Shown here one piece after another: positions 46,740 to 58,431 of a stretch of 64,000 nucleotides of DNA. How positions within the stretch are numbered: the first letter of the stretch is position 1; each line of letters opens with the position of its first letter. The position numbers and the translations under genes were made by a program. The DNA is taken from NCBI GenBank assembly GCA_948567375.1, contig OX419762.1, positions 50,511,034-50,575,033 on the forward strand, read 5' to 3'. A model generated the notes under the pieces. It searched no databases, was not told the DNA's origin, and was given only the letters and a program-made list of their open reading frames with translations. Source of the DNA: Lunularia cruciata. Its lineage: Eukaryota; Streptophyta; Marchantiopsida; Lunulariales; Lunulariaceae.

Positions 46740-46770
46740 AACAATAACTCCAAAGAGCTCACTTCTCTGA

Positions 46771-47211
46771 TGTAATCAGTTTGTTTATATCACTCAAATC
46801 AACTCAAATTAGATCAATACTTGATCTATCACTCTATAAATTGTCAACAACTGGGCACTAATTACAATCAAGCCACACCCATTCTAACTAAGAGAATCCA
46901 GATGACGTTTTCTGGCCTCTGTCCACCATAGCCAAGAACTTGAAGGCTCAACATCAGAGAAGTGAGCTCTCCAGAGCTGCACTTCAAAAGTATACCCTAG
47001 ACTTGAGCTAGGTCTGAAACTCTAACGGTCCCTCTAACGGCACATCCAATGGTGCAAAGTGGGATGGGCCCCACCATGAAGTCAATACCCCAAACACAAA
47101 ATTTGACAGTTGGAAAGAAGTCTATGATTGATTGCTAAAATACCCCTAACTACTATCACTACAACTTCAATGTCCAAGCAATCTAGATGTGATACTACAA
47201 ATGGCGTGACA
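46771..47211 (-). repeat. Family LTR in inverted orientation
   Basis: 441 bases starting TGTAATCAG and ending GGCGTGACA on the plus strand, hence a minus-oriented LTR facing that of element B, 31 bases away. The spacer itself contains a piece of LTR interior (AAGAGCTCACTTCTCTGATG). Its far side joins directly to plus-strand methyltransferase sequence, so it is not a simple solo LTR with a target duplication. Confidence 0.85.
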
Positions 47212-47612
47212 TCACTTATGGCAATGGTGAATCTTGTTGGATAGCTCAAAGCCACTTAACCCACCACTTATGATTTTCTCAAGCTCCTATGCTTTTCAAG
47301 AGGGAGGTCTTGGACTTGTTTGGGATTCTCAATTACAATAGTTGGTGGAGCCCAACACAAATGAGAGGGAGTAGGTGATGGTTTTTTGTACCAATATTAC
47401 CACTATTACCATAGTGTTAGAGGGATCTAGGTGTTAGGTCAAGCTAAATTGGACCTAAAATTTTTGACCTGGATTATGAGCCTTGGCTTGGTAGAGCAAC
47501 ATATGATGCACTTGATATGCATAACCACTCTGACGCTTGTGAGCTCTATGTCTATCAAGACAATTGAAGCACATCTTGGGAATGAGTAGGCAAGGTATTC
47601 TTAGGATACAAC
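47212..47612 (+). pseudogene. Fragment of family methyltransferase C-terminus
   Basis: A plus-strand piece equivalent to element A 20430-20800 (TCACTTATGGCAATGGTGAA, TTCAAGAGGGAGGTCTTGGA, GTGTTAGGTCAAGCTA). It covers the region after motif VIII through motif X. It starts exactly at the inverted LTR and ends at the left boundary of the palindrome. Confidence 0.75.
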
Positions 47613-47640
47613 CAAGGGCTACGTAAACCACAACACGACA

Positions 47641-50600
47641 TTGGTATTCATGTTGTTACAATAGTATCAAAGGCATCTAGGCATCAAGTGTTAGGTCAAG
47701 CTGTGGACATGAATTTTTTGACTTGGATTGTGAGCCTTGGCTTGGTATAGTAGCATATGATGCACTTGATAGGCATCACCCCTTGGAAACTTTTGAGCTT
47801 TATGCCTATCAAGACAATTTAAGCACATGCTAGGGTGATGGACCAAGTGTGCAAGGTATTCTTGGGATATAGCAAATGACTACTAGTGAGAGTGGTCTAC
47901 TTGAGCTCTATCTAGTGAGTGTGGTCTACTTTGGTTACACCATTGGTCTACTTAAGATGCAGCTAGAGGACATATGGAGCTTGTAACCAAAGTAGAGAGA
48001 GTTTTTTGCACTAAGGTTGGGGACTCTAGTGGTTGGAGGCTTGACATCAATATTCCTAAGGGCCCGGTGTAGCAGCCAATCACTGCATCTTCTACTCCTA
48101 CATCAATCATAAAGGATACTTGGGAGCCAAACATTGGACCCAAGCTTATAGGAGAATAAAGATAGAGAGTTTGGAGGTTTTGGAGGAGCTACACAAGTTA
48201 TTTTACCTTCAATATAAAATATTTGTGTGCTCTAAAAGGACCTAGTATTTGGATTGAGCTTACTAGTGATACACAAATTTTTTGACATCCCTATAGATAA
48301 AATTGATAGAGCATTGATTCATAGCCAGAATATAGACCTTTTTGAGGTTGGTTTGGTGAAAATTTCACATGGAGAGTATGCTTCAACTACAATGATGCCA
48401 GCCAAGAAGGATATGCATGGCAAGTACACAAATAGGCAGATGTGTAGAGATTAATTTCCCATCAACCAACAAACTAGGGTTGATTGGTATGTCATGACTA
48501 CACCAAAGGAGATCTTTGATGCAATTGGGCATGCAAAGGTCTTCAATACTTTGAATCTTTGAGCAGGATATCATCAATTGCCAATCAAATAGGATGACAA
48601 GTCCAAGATAGCATTTTGGGTTATTGATCATCATAGCAAGGATGTATTATATTAGTGGAGATTCTTACCATTTTGGTTAAAGAAGGTTCTTGACAACTTC
48701 CAAAGGGTCATGGATACAATCCTAGAAAGATTGGATTTTTCTTAGTGCTATATTGATGGCATTTTGGTCTATAGCACTATTGTGGAGGAGCATGACAAAC
48801 ATTTGTTGGATGTATTTGAGAGGTTAAGATCTCATGGACTCAAATTACATCTTTGGAATTGTTGATTCTTCCACAAGCAAGTTGAGTATTTGGATCACAC
48901 TATCTACCCAAGAAGACTTAGTGTTTAGAAAACCAAGGTAGATGTCATTGCACGTATTCATCAGCCTATGGATATGAGCAGAGTGTAAGCATTCCTTGGG
49001 TTAGCAAAACTTTTGTTGCCATTATGCTAGAGAATTTAGTGCCAGTGCCAAGGCCTTGACCAAGCTTACATAGGAGTGGTATTGGGGAGATGAGCAAGAG
49101 AAAGCTTTTATAGAGCTCAAGGAGAGATTGACATCTACCTCAATTCTTAAGAGACCAATTAGAGGATGACCATTCTAGGTTCACATTAATAGGAGTATGA
49201 TGGGGCTTAGAGCATTACTCACCCAATAAGATGATGAGGAGAAGGAGTTTGTGGTGGTCTATACTAGTTGTTCCAACAATTCAGTAAAAGCAAAGTAGAG
49301 TTCATATAAGAGAGAGTGTTTGGCAGCAATATGGATAGTAGCACAATTTTTATGTTACCTACTTGGTAACCCCTTCATTCTCATCATTGATCATCAACCA
49401 CTAAAATGGTTGATGGAGTTTGACAAGCTTTCAAGGAAGCTTGCATGATGGGCTCTAATTTTACAAGAGTATGATTTCATAGTTATTTATAGACCCATGT
49501 CCCAACTAGTATGATCATACTAAAGCACATTGGCATGGTAAGACAGATGAGGAGATGGTGTCAAGTTGGCATGCATCTACCTTTTTATTTATATTTTTGG
49601 AGGCCTTTGTGGTATCTCTCTTAGCACATACAAGAGGAGTTGTTGAGATCACATATCTAGAGGGTGGAGATATTGGTTTGGGTCAATGGGACATTCATGA
49701 TGATGTCTTAGTGATGGATTATCTTTGCATTGGTGTTGTGGGTAGCACAGTTGGTGCCAAGAAGAGAGACCATGTTCTTTAGCAAACTAAGTGGTTTAGA
49801 TTGGAAGGCAAACACCTTCTTTGTATATGGGAGGATGGTAGAGTACGAGTAATACCACTCCCATCTCAAAGACCATAGTTGGTATGTCATGCTCATGAAG
49901 AGCAAAGACATTTTGGAGTAAAGCATACATATAGCATACTCCATAGTCATTATTGGTTTGTGGTATGTACACTAGTGTACAATATTTTGGTATTAAATGT
50001 ATAGTTTGTGACCAAGTTAGAGCATCATTTAATGCTCCCACACCATAGTTACACCTATTATCTATCATGGAATTGGGTTATCATTGGAGTTTGGACTTTG
50101 TTGGACCTTTATTGTTGACTATGAGACATCATCAATATGTTTTGGTTATGGTAAAACACTTCTCCAAGTGGATTGAGTTTGCACTTCCTAACAAGCCCAA
50201 TGAAGGGACGGCTTACTTGTTCTTGGATTGGGTTCTTAGTTATTTGGGTGCACTAGTTAAGGTTTTGTTGATCAAGGTACATAGTTCTTGGTGGAGTTTT
50301 AGGTCTTGTGTGACAAGGCCTTGATTGATCATTATACTATCTCTTGAGATCACCCAAAGGAAGATGGCTTGGTAGAGAGAGTGGTTTACACAATGAAGAG
50401 AGGATTGCATAAATATGCCTTATAGAGACACCACCTAGGAGATTTGGATCCCTAGTTACCTTGGTTAGCCATGGGCTATCAATTTAATTGGCAAGCTTCC
50501 TTAGCATCCTTCTCTCCTTACTTTCTACTCTATGGATGAATCAGATTTACTTGTATCTATTTGTTGTGATGTTACTATAGTTTGGACTTGGATGATCCAA

Positions 50601-50998
50601 ATATATGGATGAGCATATGTTCTTAATGGGCAAAGATTTTTTAGAGAGTGATGTTGATGGCCTTTGAGAACTTAGTGATTTCTCATTATAGGGATATCTT
50701 ATGCTATGCTATATTCAAGGAGGACTTTATAGATATTAAATTATTGATTTCATCTAGGTGACTATGTATATCTATAGAAAACTACATTGATGACACTTGA
50801 TGTTACTACAAACCACACTATCTTGAGAATGCACAAGGTTTTGCTTTCCAAATTCATCATGTTAGAAGGACATGACGGTGTTGTTTGGAAGGATTATAAG
50901 TAAAATTGTGTGCCATGGCACCTCCCAAATATTGATGGCACTATGGACCCAAGCTTGGCACTTATATATGAAGGCTTGTGGTGTATGTTAAGGGTAAT
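47641..50998 (+). pseudogene. C-left: decayed pol (RT, RNase H, integrase, PHD start)
   Basis: Begins with the methyltransferase motif X-like stretch (LGQAVDMNFLTWI, about 47690-47730), then the linker, RT (from about 48254; YIDG in place of YIDD near 48750), RNase H (about 49030-49490), integrase (about 49555-50790, WSLDFVGP near 50090) and the start of the PHD module (EGHDGVVWKD near 50870). It stops abruptly near 50998. Dense stops and frameshifts. The N1 insertion site is empty here, which proves the N1 boundaries. Confidence 0.82.
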
Positions 50999-51011
50999 CT
51001 ATATGTTAGTA

Positions 51012-53889
51012 ATCTAGATCTTGTCCATAGAGTAGAAAGTAAGGAGAGAAGGATGCTAAGGAGGCTTATTGGCTGAAGTGATAGTCTATGGCCAACCAAG
51101 GTAACTAAAGGTCCCAATATCCCAAGTGGCCTCTCTGCAAACCATATTCATGCAATCCTCTCTTCATTATATGAACCACTCTCTGCCAAGCCATCTTTCT
51201 CAAGGTGATCTCAAGAGGTAGAATGATGATCAATCAAGGCTTTGTCACACAAGATCTGAAACTCCTCCAAGAACTCTATACCTTGATCAATCAAACCTCA
51301 ATTGGTGCACCAAAATGACTAAAAACCCAATCAAAGAATGAGTAAACCATCACTTCATTGGACTTGTCAAGAAGTTCCACCAACTCAATCCACTTGGAGA
51401 AGTGCTCTACTATAACCATAACATAGTGATGATGTCCCACAATCAACAGTCAAGGTCAAACAAAGTCCAAAATCCAATAGTAATCCAATCCCATGATAGG
51501 TAATGGTGTAACAATGAAAAGTTCTAACTTGGTCACAAACCATACATCCAGCAACAAACTATTGTGCATTGGGTTTCAGACCATGCCACCAATAATGACT
51601 ATGGAGTATGCTATATGTATTCTTTACTCCAAAATTTCCTTGCTCTTCATGAACATGATATACCAACTATGGTCTTTGAATAGGGAGTGGTACTACTCCC
51701 ACCCATTAAGAAGGTGTATATCCTCCAATCTAAACCGCTTGGCTTGCTCAAGAACACAATCTCTCTCCTTCATACCAATTGTGCCACATACAACACCAAT
51801 GCAAAGATAATCCATCACTAAGATATCATCATGAATGTCTTACTGATGTGTACCAATATCTCTACCTTCTAGATTTGTGAACTCAACAACTCCTCTTGTA
51901 TGTGCTAAGAGAAATACCACCAAGGCCTCCAAAAATATACATAAAAAGGTATATGCATGCCAACTTTGCACCATCTTCTCATCTGTCTCACCATGCCAAT
52001 GTGCTTTGGTTTGATCCTATTGGTTGGGACATGGGTTTCTACTCAGCCCATTTGCATCATGTTTCACCACTCTAGGTATATGAAGAACCGTGAAATCATA
52101 TTCTTGTAAAATTAGAGCCCATTGTGCAAGCTTCCTTGAAAGCTTGTCAAACTCCATCAACCATTTCAGTGGTTGACAATCAATGATGAGAGTGAAACAC
52201 CTACTAAATAGGTAACATTAAAAATGTACTACTCCCTATATTGATGCTAAGCACTCTCTCTCATATGGACTCTAATTTTCCTCCACTGAATTGTTGGAGC
52301 AACTAGCATATGCCACCACAAACTCCTTCACCTCATCATCTTGTTGGGTGAGTAGTGCTCCTGCTCCAACATTCTCCAATCAGTATGAACCTAGCATGGT
52401 CATCCTTTGATCGGTCTCTTAAGAATAGAGGGAGTGTCAACCTCTCCTTGAGCTCTATAAAAGGCTCTCTCCTACTCATCTCCCCAATACCACTCTTGTG
52501 TAAGCTTGGTCAGCTTTGTCAAGGCCTTGGCAATGGCACTAAATCCTCTAACATATTGGTGATAGAAGTTTGCCAACCCAAGGAATGCTCATATATTTAG
52601 GCTAAGAAAAATACATAATGGCCTCCACCTTTGTTTGCTAAACACCAAGTCCTCCAAGGTAGATAGTGTGACCAAAATACTCAACCTACTTGTGGAACAA
52701 TCTATACTTCCTTGGATTTAATCTGAGTCCATGAGATCTCAACCTCTCAATCACCTCCAACAAATGTCTCTCCATAGTAGTGCTATAGACCAAAATGTCA
52801 TCAATATAGAAAACTTCAATCCTATTAGGATATTGTCCATGACTCTCTAGGACTTGGCAAGAGCATTCGTTAACCAAATGGTAAGAACCTCCACCAATAT
52901 AATACATCCTTGCTATGTGGATCAATGGCCCAAAATGATATCTTAGACTTGTCCTCCATCCTAATTAGAAATTGATGATATCTTGCTCAAAGATCCAAAG
53001 TATTAAAACCTTTGCATACCCAATCTTTGGATAAAGGCACAATCAACCCTAATCTATCGGTTGATAGGTAAATAATCTTCACACATTTGCTTATTTGTAT
53101 AGTTTCCATGCATATCCTTCTTAATTGGCATCATTGTACTTGAAGCATACTCTCCATGTGAAATCTCCACCAAACCAACCTCAAAAAGGTCTTTATTGCA
53201 GCTCTGAATCAATGCTCTCTCCATATCATTATATTTGTAACAATGTCAAAAAATTGGTGTATCACAAGTTAGCTCAATCCAAATACCATGTCCTTTAGAG
53301 CACCCAAATCCTTCATAATAAAGGTAAAATAACTTGTGTAGCTCTTCAAGAACCTCCAAACTCTTTGTCTTTCTCCTCTTGTAAGCTTGGGTCCAATGTT
53401 TGGCTCCAAAGTATCCTCTATCATTGATGTAAGAGTAGATGATGCATTGATTGGATGCTATACCAAGCCCTTGGGAGCAATAATATCATGTTCCCAACCA
53501 CTAGAGTCCCCAACCTTAGTGCAGAAAACTGCCTTTGCTCTGGCTGCAAGCTTCATATGTCCTCTAGTTGCATCCCAAGTAGACCAAGGTTGTAACCCAA
53601 GTAGACCACACTCACTAGATGGAGCTCAAGTAGACCACTCTCACTAGTAGTCATTTGCTATATCCCAAGAATACCTTGCACACTTGGTCCATCACCCTAG
53701 CATGTGCTTGAATTGTCTTGATAGGCATAAAGCTCAAAAGTTTCCAAGAGGTGATGCCTATCAAGTGCATCATATGCTACTATACCAAGCCAAGGCTCAG
53801 AATCCAAGTCAAAAAATTCATGTCCACAGCTTGACCTAACACTTGATGCCTAGATGCCTTTGATACTATTGTAACAACATGAATACCGA
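51012..53889 (-). pseudogene. C-right: decayed pol (integrase, RNase H, RT, linker)
   Basis: Mirror arm on the minus strand. Reading from 53889 downward: motif X-like LGQAVDMNFLTWI (about 53800-53850), the linker, RT with an intact YIDDILVY (YIDD 52797-52808), RNase H (about 52570-52020) and integrase (about 51960-51012). It ends near the palindrome centre without a PHD module or LTR. Its upstream half is probably fragment E, now separated by X2 and D. Confidence 0.82.
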
Positions 53890-56085
53890 TGTTGTGTTGT
53901 GGTTTACGTAGCCCTTGAAAAAGTAAATTGATGTAGTTTAGCTCAATAAAGATGGAGTAGGTTGTATGACAGATCCCAAGGTTGAGGTATTGCATGTGAG
54001 CAATCTATGTACATGTATATGATTGGCCACATGGATTATGGTCTTTTCTTCTTTGAGGGTTCTTATGTATAAAGATGGTGGAGAGTTGGGTAGAAGGTAT
54101 GTTTTAGTTGGAAGAGTCTTGAGCGAGAGGAGGACGTTGAGAGTGAAAGTTGTAGCAGACCATGAAGGCTAGGTGTGAGAGAGAGCAATAGATAAGGAGA
54201 TGTCCTATGCTCCCAATCTGCCACTCTTGAATCCTTTCCTCATCAGGCTTCAGATTCTACATCGCAATGGCTTACGGGATTGGATGGTAGTACGTTTCGA
54301 GACGGTATTCACAAAGTCAATGATGGAAAACCCATATCCTATTATCCTTCCGGACCTTACTTACAAGCAAGTGTGGAACTTGACAATCTATGTGCTCTTG
54401 TAGTTGGAGAATAATTCAATTTTTCTCATGAGCTTCAAGATGGAGTTGTAGGGTCCACTTGTCAAAAAGTGAAGAGGCTAAATGACAAAATTGCAAAAGA
54501 TTTGACTCCAAGAAAAAGTCAGGATTTTTTTACCATTTAGTGAGTTTGAGGAGATCATTTGGGGAGAAAGGACTATGGTTAGAGAGAAGAGCTAACATGC
54601 TATAATTTGAAGACTAAAATTGAGTGATTTGACTCAATTCTTTGGGAGATATGATTGATTGAGTCAAGGGGGTAAAACTCATACCCAAGAGCACAAAATA
54701 GGTTATTTAGAGAGCTTCATGAGACATCTTCATGATATGTCAATTGGGTTGGTGATTTGACAGAGTTCTTATAATGAGGAGCTTAAGAAATTGATCAATT
54801 TCAAATCAGATTTGACCAATTGAAGTTGGAGCTTTGGAAAGTGAGGAGTTGGAGATTACATTCTGATCAGGTTTGAAGATTTTGCCACTCTTGAAGTTCT
54901 GGTCCAAATCACCTTGTGAAAAGTTCTAGTAATGTTGGTAGCTAGGTTTTCACTTCTGTGCAGAGGTTTCATGTGAATTCCTCAAATAGACAATTCAGGG
55001 TCTTGGACCAAGCATACTTGGGTCTGTACAGCTCACAAGTTAGCCCAGCTCATGAATTGATCCATATCTAAGGTTTGGGGTTGGATTAGTACTAGAATTT
55101 ATAGTGGTCTAAACAAGGGCACAGAAAGGTACTGTGAAAAATTTGGTTGATTTTGGGTCCATTGAGAGTGAGAGCTTATGCAACAAACTCTACTAAAAAT
55201 ACTATCATAAGCTTGGGAGAGCATTTCTATATTTTATAATGATTGAGTGTTTATTCTCCTATTTGTCTATCTATGACTAATAATTTTAGGTTTTTGGAGT
55301 TTTTGTGAGGTTTAGATGCACCTCTGATCCAAGAATCTAAATAAATTACCCAAGACCAGGAGCAAACCCTAAATTAGGGATTTCAAAATTAGGGTAAAAC
55401 TTACAAAAATTGGCCAAGTTTGAGAGCTTTTCAGGGGAGCTGTAGTAATCAGATTGTGGCTTATTTTGTACCACTAGAAAGCTTATCCCATAGGCTTTCC
55501 ATTGAAACCTAAAACATTGTAATACAAGTTACATAGAGGAGGTTATTCTCATCTGAGTTACATAGGATTTTCCTTGTTAATAAGACATAGGATCACTCCA
55601 CTTGGAGTGCAAATTGGGTGAAAGCTAAAGTACATATTGGAGAAAGCTTGGAGTACAGGTTGAAATTGGCTTAATGATAGAGCAAGAGGGCTTTGAAGCT
55701 CAAATTTTTCAAAAAGCACAGAGAGTTTCTGTTGGATTCTTGTGATTGGATCCTCTCCGTGCTTGCATTCCTATTTGTACACCCAATTGGTTTGGATTGG
55801 TGTGCGCGCATTGCGCTTAGGTTCTTTCATTCTAGAAGTGTTGTTTATTTCTCTTTGGTAATGCTTGAAGTGACCAAGACTGCATGTTATGATGACAGGT
55901 TAGGTTGCACGTTACCATTCTATTTGATAGCAAGAATATCAAAACCTAGAGTGAAGGGTTCTACTGGTTGGGATCTATGCATGCTCAAACTAGAAGGGAT
56001 AGGTTTACTTCCAACCTCTGATCTATAGGATCCACAGCTAGGAACCTTGTGTGTTCCCACAGAGAGAGGAAAGCAAAGTACAACA
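53890..56085. mobile_element. X2: 2.2-kb insertion bounded by TGTTGT/ACAACA
   Basis: It begins TGTTGTGTTGTGG (TGTCGTG in the left-arm copy at 47634-47640) and ends AGTACAACA, with a 4-bp flank CCGA (53886-53889) against CC+AA (56086-56087 and 61725-61726, split by element D). The ends and 4-bp duplication resemble N1. No pol motifs. An ORF at 55693-56028 (111 codons) is unassigned. The boundaries are inferred from joining C-right to fragment E. Confidence 0.6.
55693..56028 (+). CDS. Unassigned 111-codon ORF in X2
   Basis: An ATG-initiated ORF with a hydrophobic N-terminal stretch (WILSVLAFLFVHPIGL) and two or three cysteines near the end. No family recognised and no paralogue seen in the window. 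It may be chance, since X2 shows no other coding signal. Confidence 0.15.
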   Translation: MKLKFFKKHREFLLDSCDWILSVLAFLFVHPIGLDWCARIALRFFHSRSVVYFSLVMLEVTKTACYDDRLGCTLPFYLIARISKPRVKGSTGWDLCMLKLEGIGLLPTSDL

Positions 56086-56087
56086 CC

Positions 56088-56499
56088 TATAACAATATGG
56101 AGTTTAGCGACGTAGTTAGTAAGGCTAACAAAGTAGAGAATAAGCTAAATTAACCCAGAATATTCTTGAAGCATCTAAGAAGCTTTTTTGGAAGCTTCTC
56201 AACTAATTTAACTTGCACCCCAAGCAAGTAGCTTCTAAAATTAAGCTTCTAGAAGCTTCCTACTAGCTTAGCTTGCACGCCAAGTATGCAGCTTGATGAG
56301 AACCTTCCTAGTTAACTTGGCTTGCACTCTAAGAAAGTGGCTCAAGGAAGTTTCTTGAGAAGCTTCTCAAGGTCCTTGTATGCTACCTATAAATACCAAA
56401 GTTGAAGCTCGTGCTAGGCATTCAAATTTTTCCCACATTCAAGTGTCCCAATGTGAGTTTCCATTCTCATATTTCTCTCCTCAAGCTTGGTCTTTTACA
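56088..56499 (+). repeat. 5' LTR of element D
   Basis: 412 bases, from TATAACAATATGG (ancestral TGTAAC) to CTTTTACA. It contains several GAAGCTTC palindromes and a TATA box TATAAATA at 56388-56395. Confidence 0.92.
56242..56260 (+). promoter_or_regulatory. Heat-shock-element-like array in D 5' LTR
   Basis: TAAGCTTCTAGAAGCTTCC gives three perfect alternating units TTCnnGAAnnTTC, about 130 bases upstream of TATAAATA. Further GAAnnTTC pairs lie near 56164-56200 and 56345-56368. Confidence 0.5.
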
Positions 56500-56500
56500 T

Positions 56501-56511
56501 TGGTATCGAAG
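56501..56511 (+). other. Primer binding site of element D
   Basis: TGGTATCGAAG begins two bases after the LTR end and matches the initiator-Met tRNA primer site TGGTATCAGAGC in its first seven bases. Confidence 0.75.
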
Positions 56512-56776
56512 TAGGAATGGGATGGATGGATGGATGGAATTTATGGACCACCAAATTACTTCCACCAAACCATTAGGATTTTCATGTCCAAGTACTACCT
56601 AAGCATCATTTCACACAATTCATCACCTCACACTTTGTACAAGATTTTTTGCATATATCACCATATTTGAGGAACCCTTGGTGCTTCTAGTTGTAACTTA
56701 TGGAGAATAGTGGGTGTGATGCTTCTATGTGTTAATAAATTAGATAGATTGGGAATGTCATGATAGAGTAGCAACC

Positions 56777-57660
56777 ATGGCGGCAATGCACAATGTTATC
56801 CTTGTTATGCAACAACAAATTGAGCACTTTACTCAATCATTGGATGAACAAGATCTTTGATGACAAAAGCACATAGAGATTGTACCAGTTCAAGAAGGAA
56901 GAGATCAAATCCTATTCCCTAAACCCAAGGTATTTGAAGGCAAGATTCTCCCTGGTGTAGTGGAGAATTTTATGTTTGACTATGAATGTTATTTTGAAGC
57001 TACCAATCTACAAGACAAGCAAAATAGATTCTCTTGGCTTCTAGCTAATGGATGGAATAGCAAAGCTATGGTAGAGATTCCAAGTGGAGCGAGTTGAATG
57101 ACAAATTGTTGCACCAATCTTGACATGGGCAAAATTCAAGTGCAATAATAAGTTGGTTCCAAGCTATAAATGTCATATGAGCTACACATGATAGGTTGGT
57201 AGAGTTGAAATAGATTGGCTCTATAAGAAGTCACATCACACAATTCCAGAACACCATCATACAAATTCCAAATATACTGGAAGGAGAAGCTCTGGATCAA
57301 TTTGTGAGGGGCTTGAAGTCAATAACCAAATTAGAGGTAACCATGCAAGAGCCACAACACTTGGAAGAAGCCATGCGGTTGGCCAAACATTTTGATTCCT
57401 TGGTTGCAACAACTTGGTCTTGACCTCAACCTCCACAAAACCTACCAATACACTACACACGGGTGGAGGAGCCGGCACCAATGGAGATTGATGCCATTCA
57501 ACCAAGGCCACTTGGCATTATAGATAGAGAGAAACTATGACAAAATGGTGGTTGTTTTATTGTTGCCAATTGGGAAATCGTATCACTGAATGTCTACTCA
57601 AGAATGTGCAACCTCAACAAGTTGCACAAATGGAGTTTGTGGAGTGAAATGATCAAGGAA
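56777..57660 (+). pseudogene. Element D: gag
   Basis: ATG 56777 (MAAMHNVILVMQQQIEHF) starts gag. The capsid region includes PKVFEGKILPGVVENFMFDY and RNRFSWL-like sequence near 57020, then LEGEALDQFVRGLKS and HLEEAMRLAKHFDSL, and an acidic tail PAPMEIDAI. A zinc knuckle near 57550-57600 can be recognised with a one-base frameshift (CFYCCQLGNRITEC; its His is Asn). Several stops. Confidence 0.8.
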
Positions 57661-57729
57661 ATGAGGAATCCCAATAGGAGATTTTGAGTTGCCTATTGGG
57701 AGCTTGATTAGTTCCAATGGGATTGAAGG

Positions 57730-58430
57730 CTTGACCTATGCAAGTTTGCTTCACTTGCAAAGTACAATATCTAATCGTGGTTGTAGGATTTTGGTTGATT
57801 CTGGAAGTTCAAAGAATTGCATGTTCATGCAATTCTTATGCAAGTAGTAAAGGAATTGGGTATTCCTATCAAGCCAGTAATTAGAAGTAGATTGACGATG
57901 GCAAAAAGTAGAAAGGGTTCTACATTTTGTACCTTGCATCTTATTACCTTCAAGATTTGGAAGGAGTATTTGGAATGTATGAGGTTTGTAGTGGCACCTC
58001 TACACTACAATGTCATTCAAGGACTACCTTGGCTTGAATGTCAAAAGGTTCAATTTGATTGGACCCAATGATAAATTCAAGTACAACACCAAGGTAGGAA
58101 TTTCTAATTAGGTTGTCTGGCACCTCTAAGTAAGACACCTAAAAATAGTCAGTCCCAAGATGGGAAGTTTGTCGAGAAGGTAGCCATAGAGCAAGCCTTG
58201 AAGGGAGATGAGTCCCAAGATGGGAAGTTTAACAAGAAAGCAGCTAGGGAGCAAGCTTTAAAGAAAGATGAGTCCCTAGATGGGAATTTTGTAAGTGAAG
58301 CAACCATAAAGCAAGCTTTGGAGGAAGATAAGTCTGGTTTTGCAGTGTGGATCAAGCCGATTGCACAAGGACAATCTGAGGAAGGCCAAGAGCCTCATCA
58401 AGCAATGATTGATCAGATAGTTTAGGAGTT
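57730..58430 (+). pseudogene. Element D: aspartic protease and spacer
   Basis: The active site reads ILVDSGSSKN with Asp at 57797-57799. The flap and second half follow (GSTFCTLHLITFKIW, VVAPLHYNVIQGLPWL). A short internal repeat of about 60 bases (DESQDGKF-type units, 58150-58330) separates the protease from RT. Confidence 0.8.
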
Positions 58431-58431
58431 T

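Larger units (their letters stand above)
47613..53917. repeat. Large imperfect palindrome, arms about 2.9 kb
   Basis: The plus-strand pol copy (47613 to about 50530) is mirrored by 51012-53917 on the minus strand, around an asymmetric centre of about 490 bases. Both outer ends share CAAGGGCTACGTAAACC, which is X2 sequence, and the same X2-methyltransferase junction. Identity near the outer ends is above 90% by eye, higher than to elements A or B. Confidence 0.85.

Noticed and set aside
46740-46745. Target duplication for element B
   Set aside because: Bases next to the two LTRs (ATTACT versus AACAAT) do not match.
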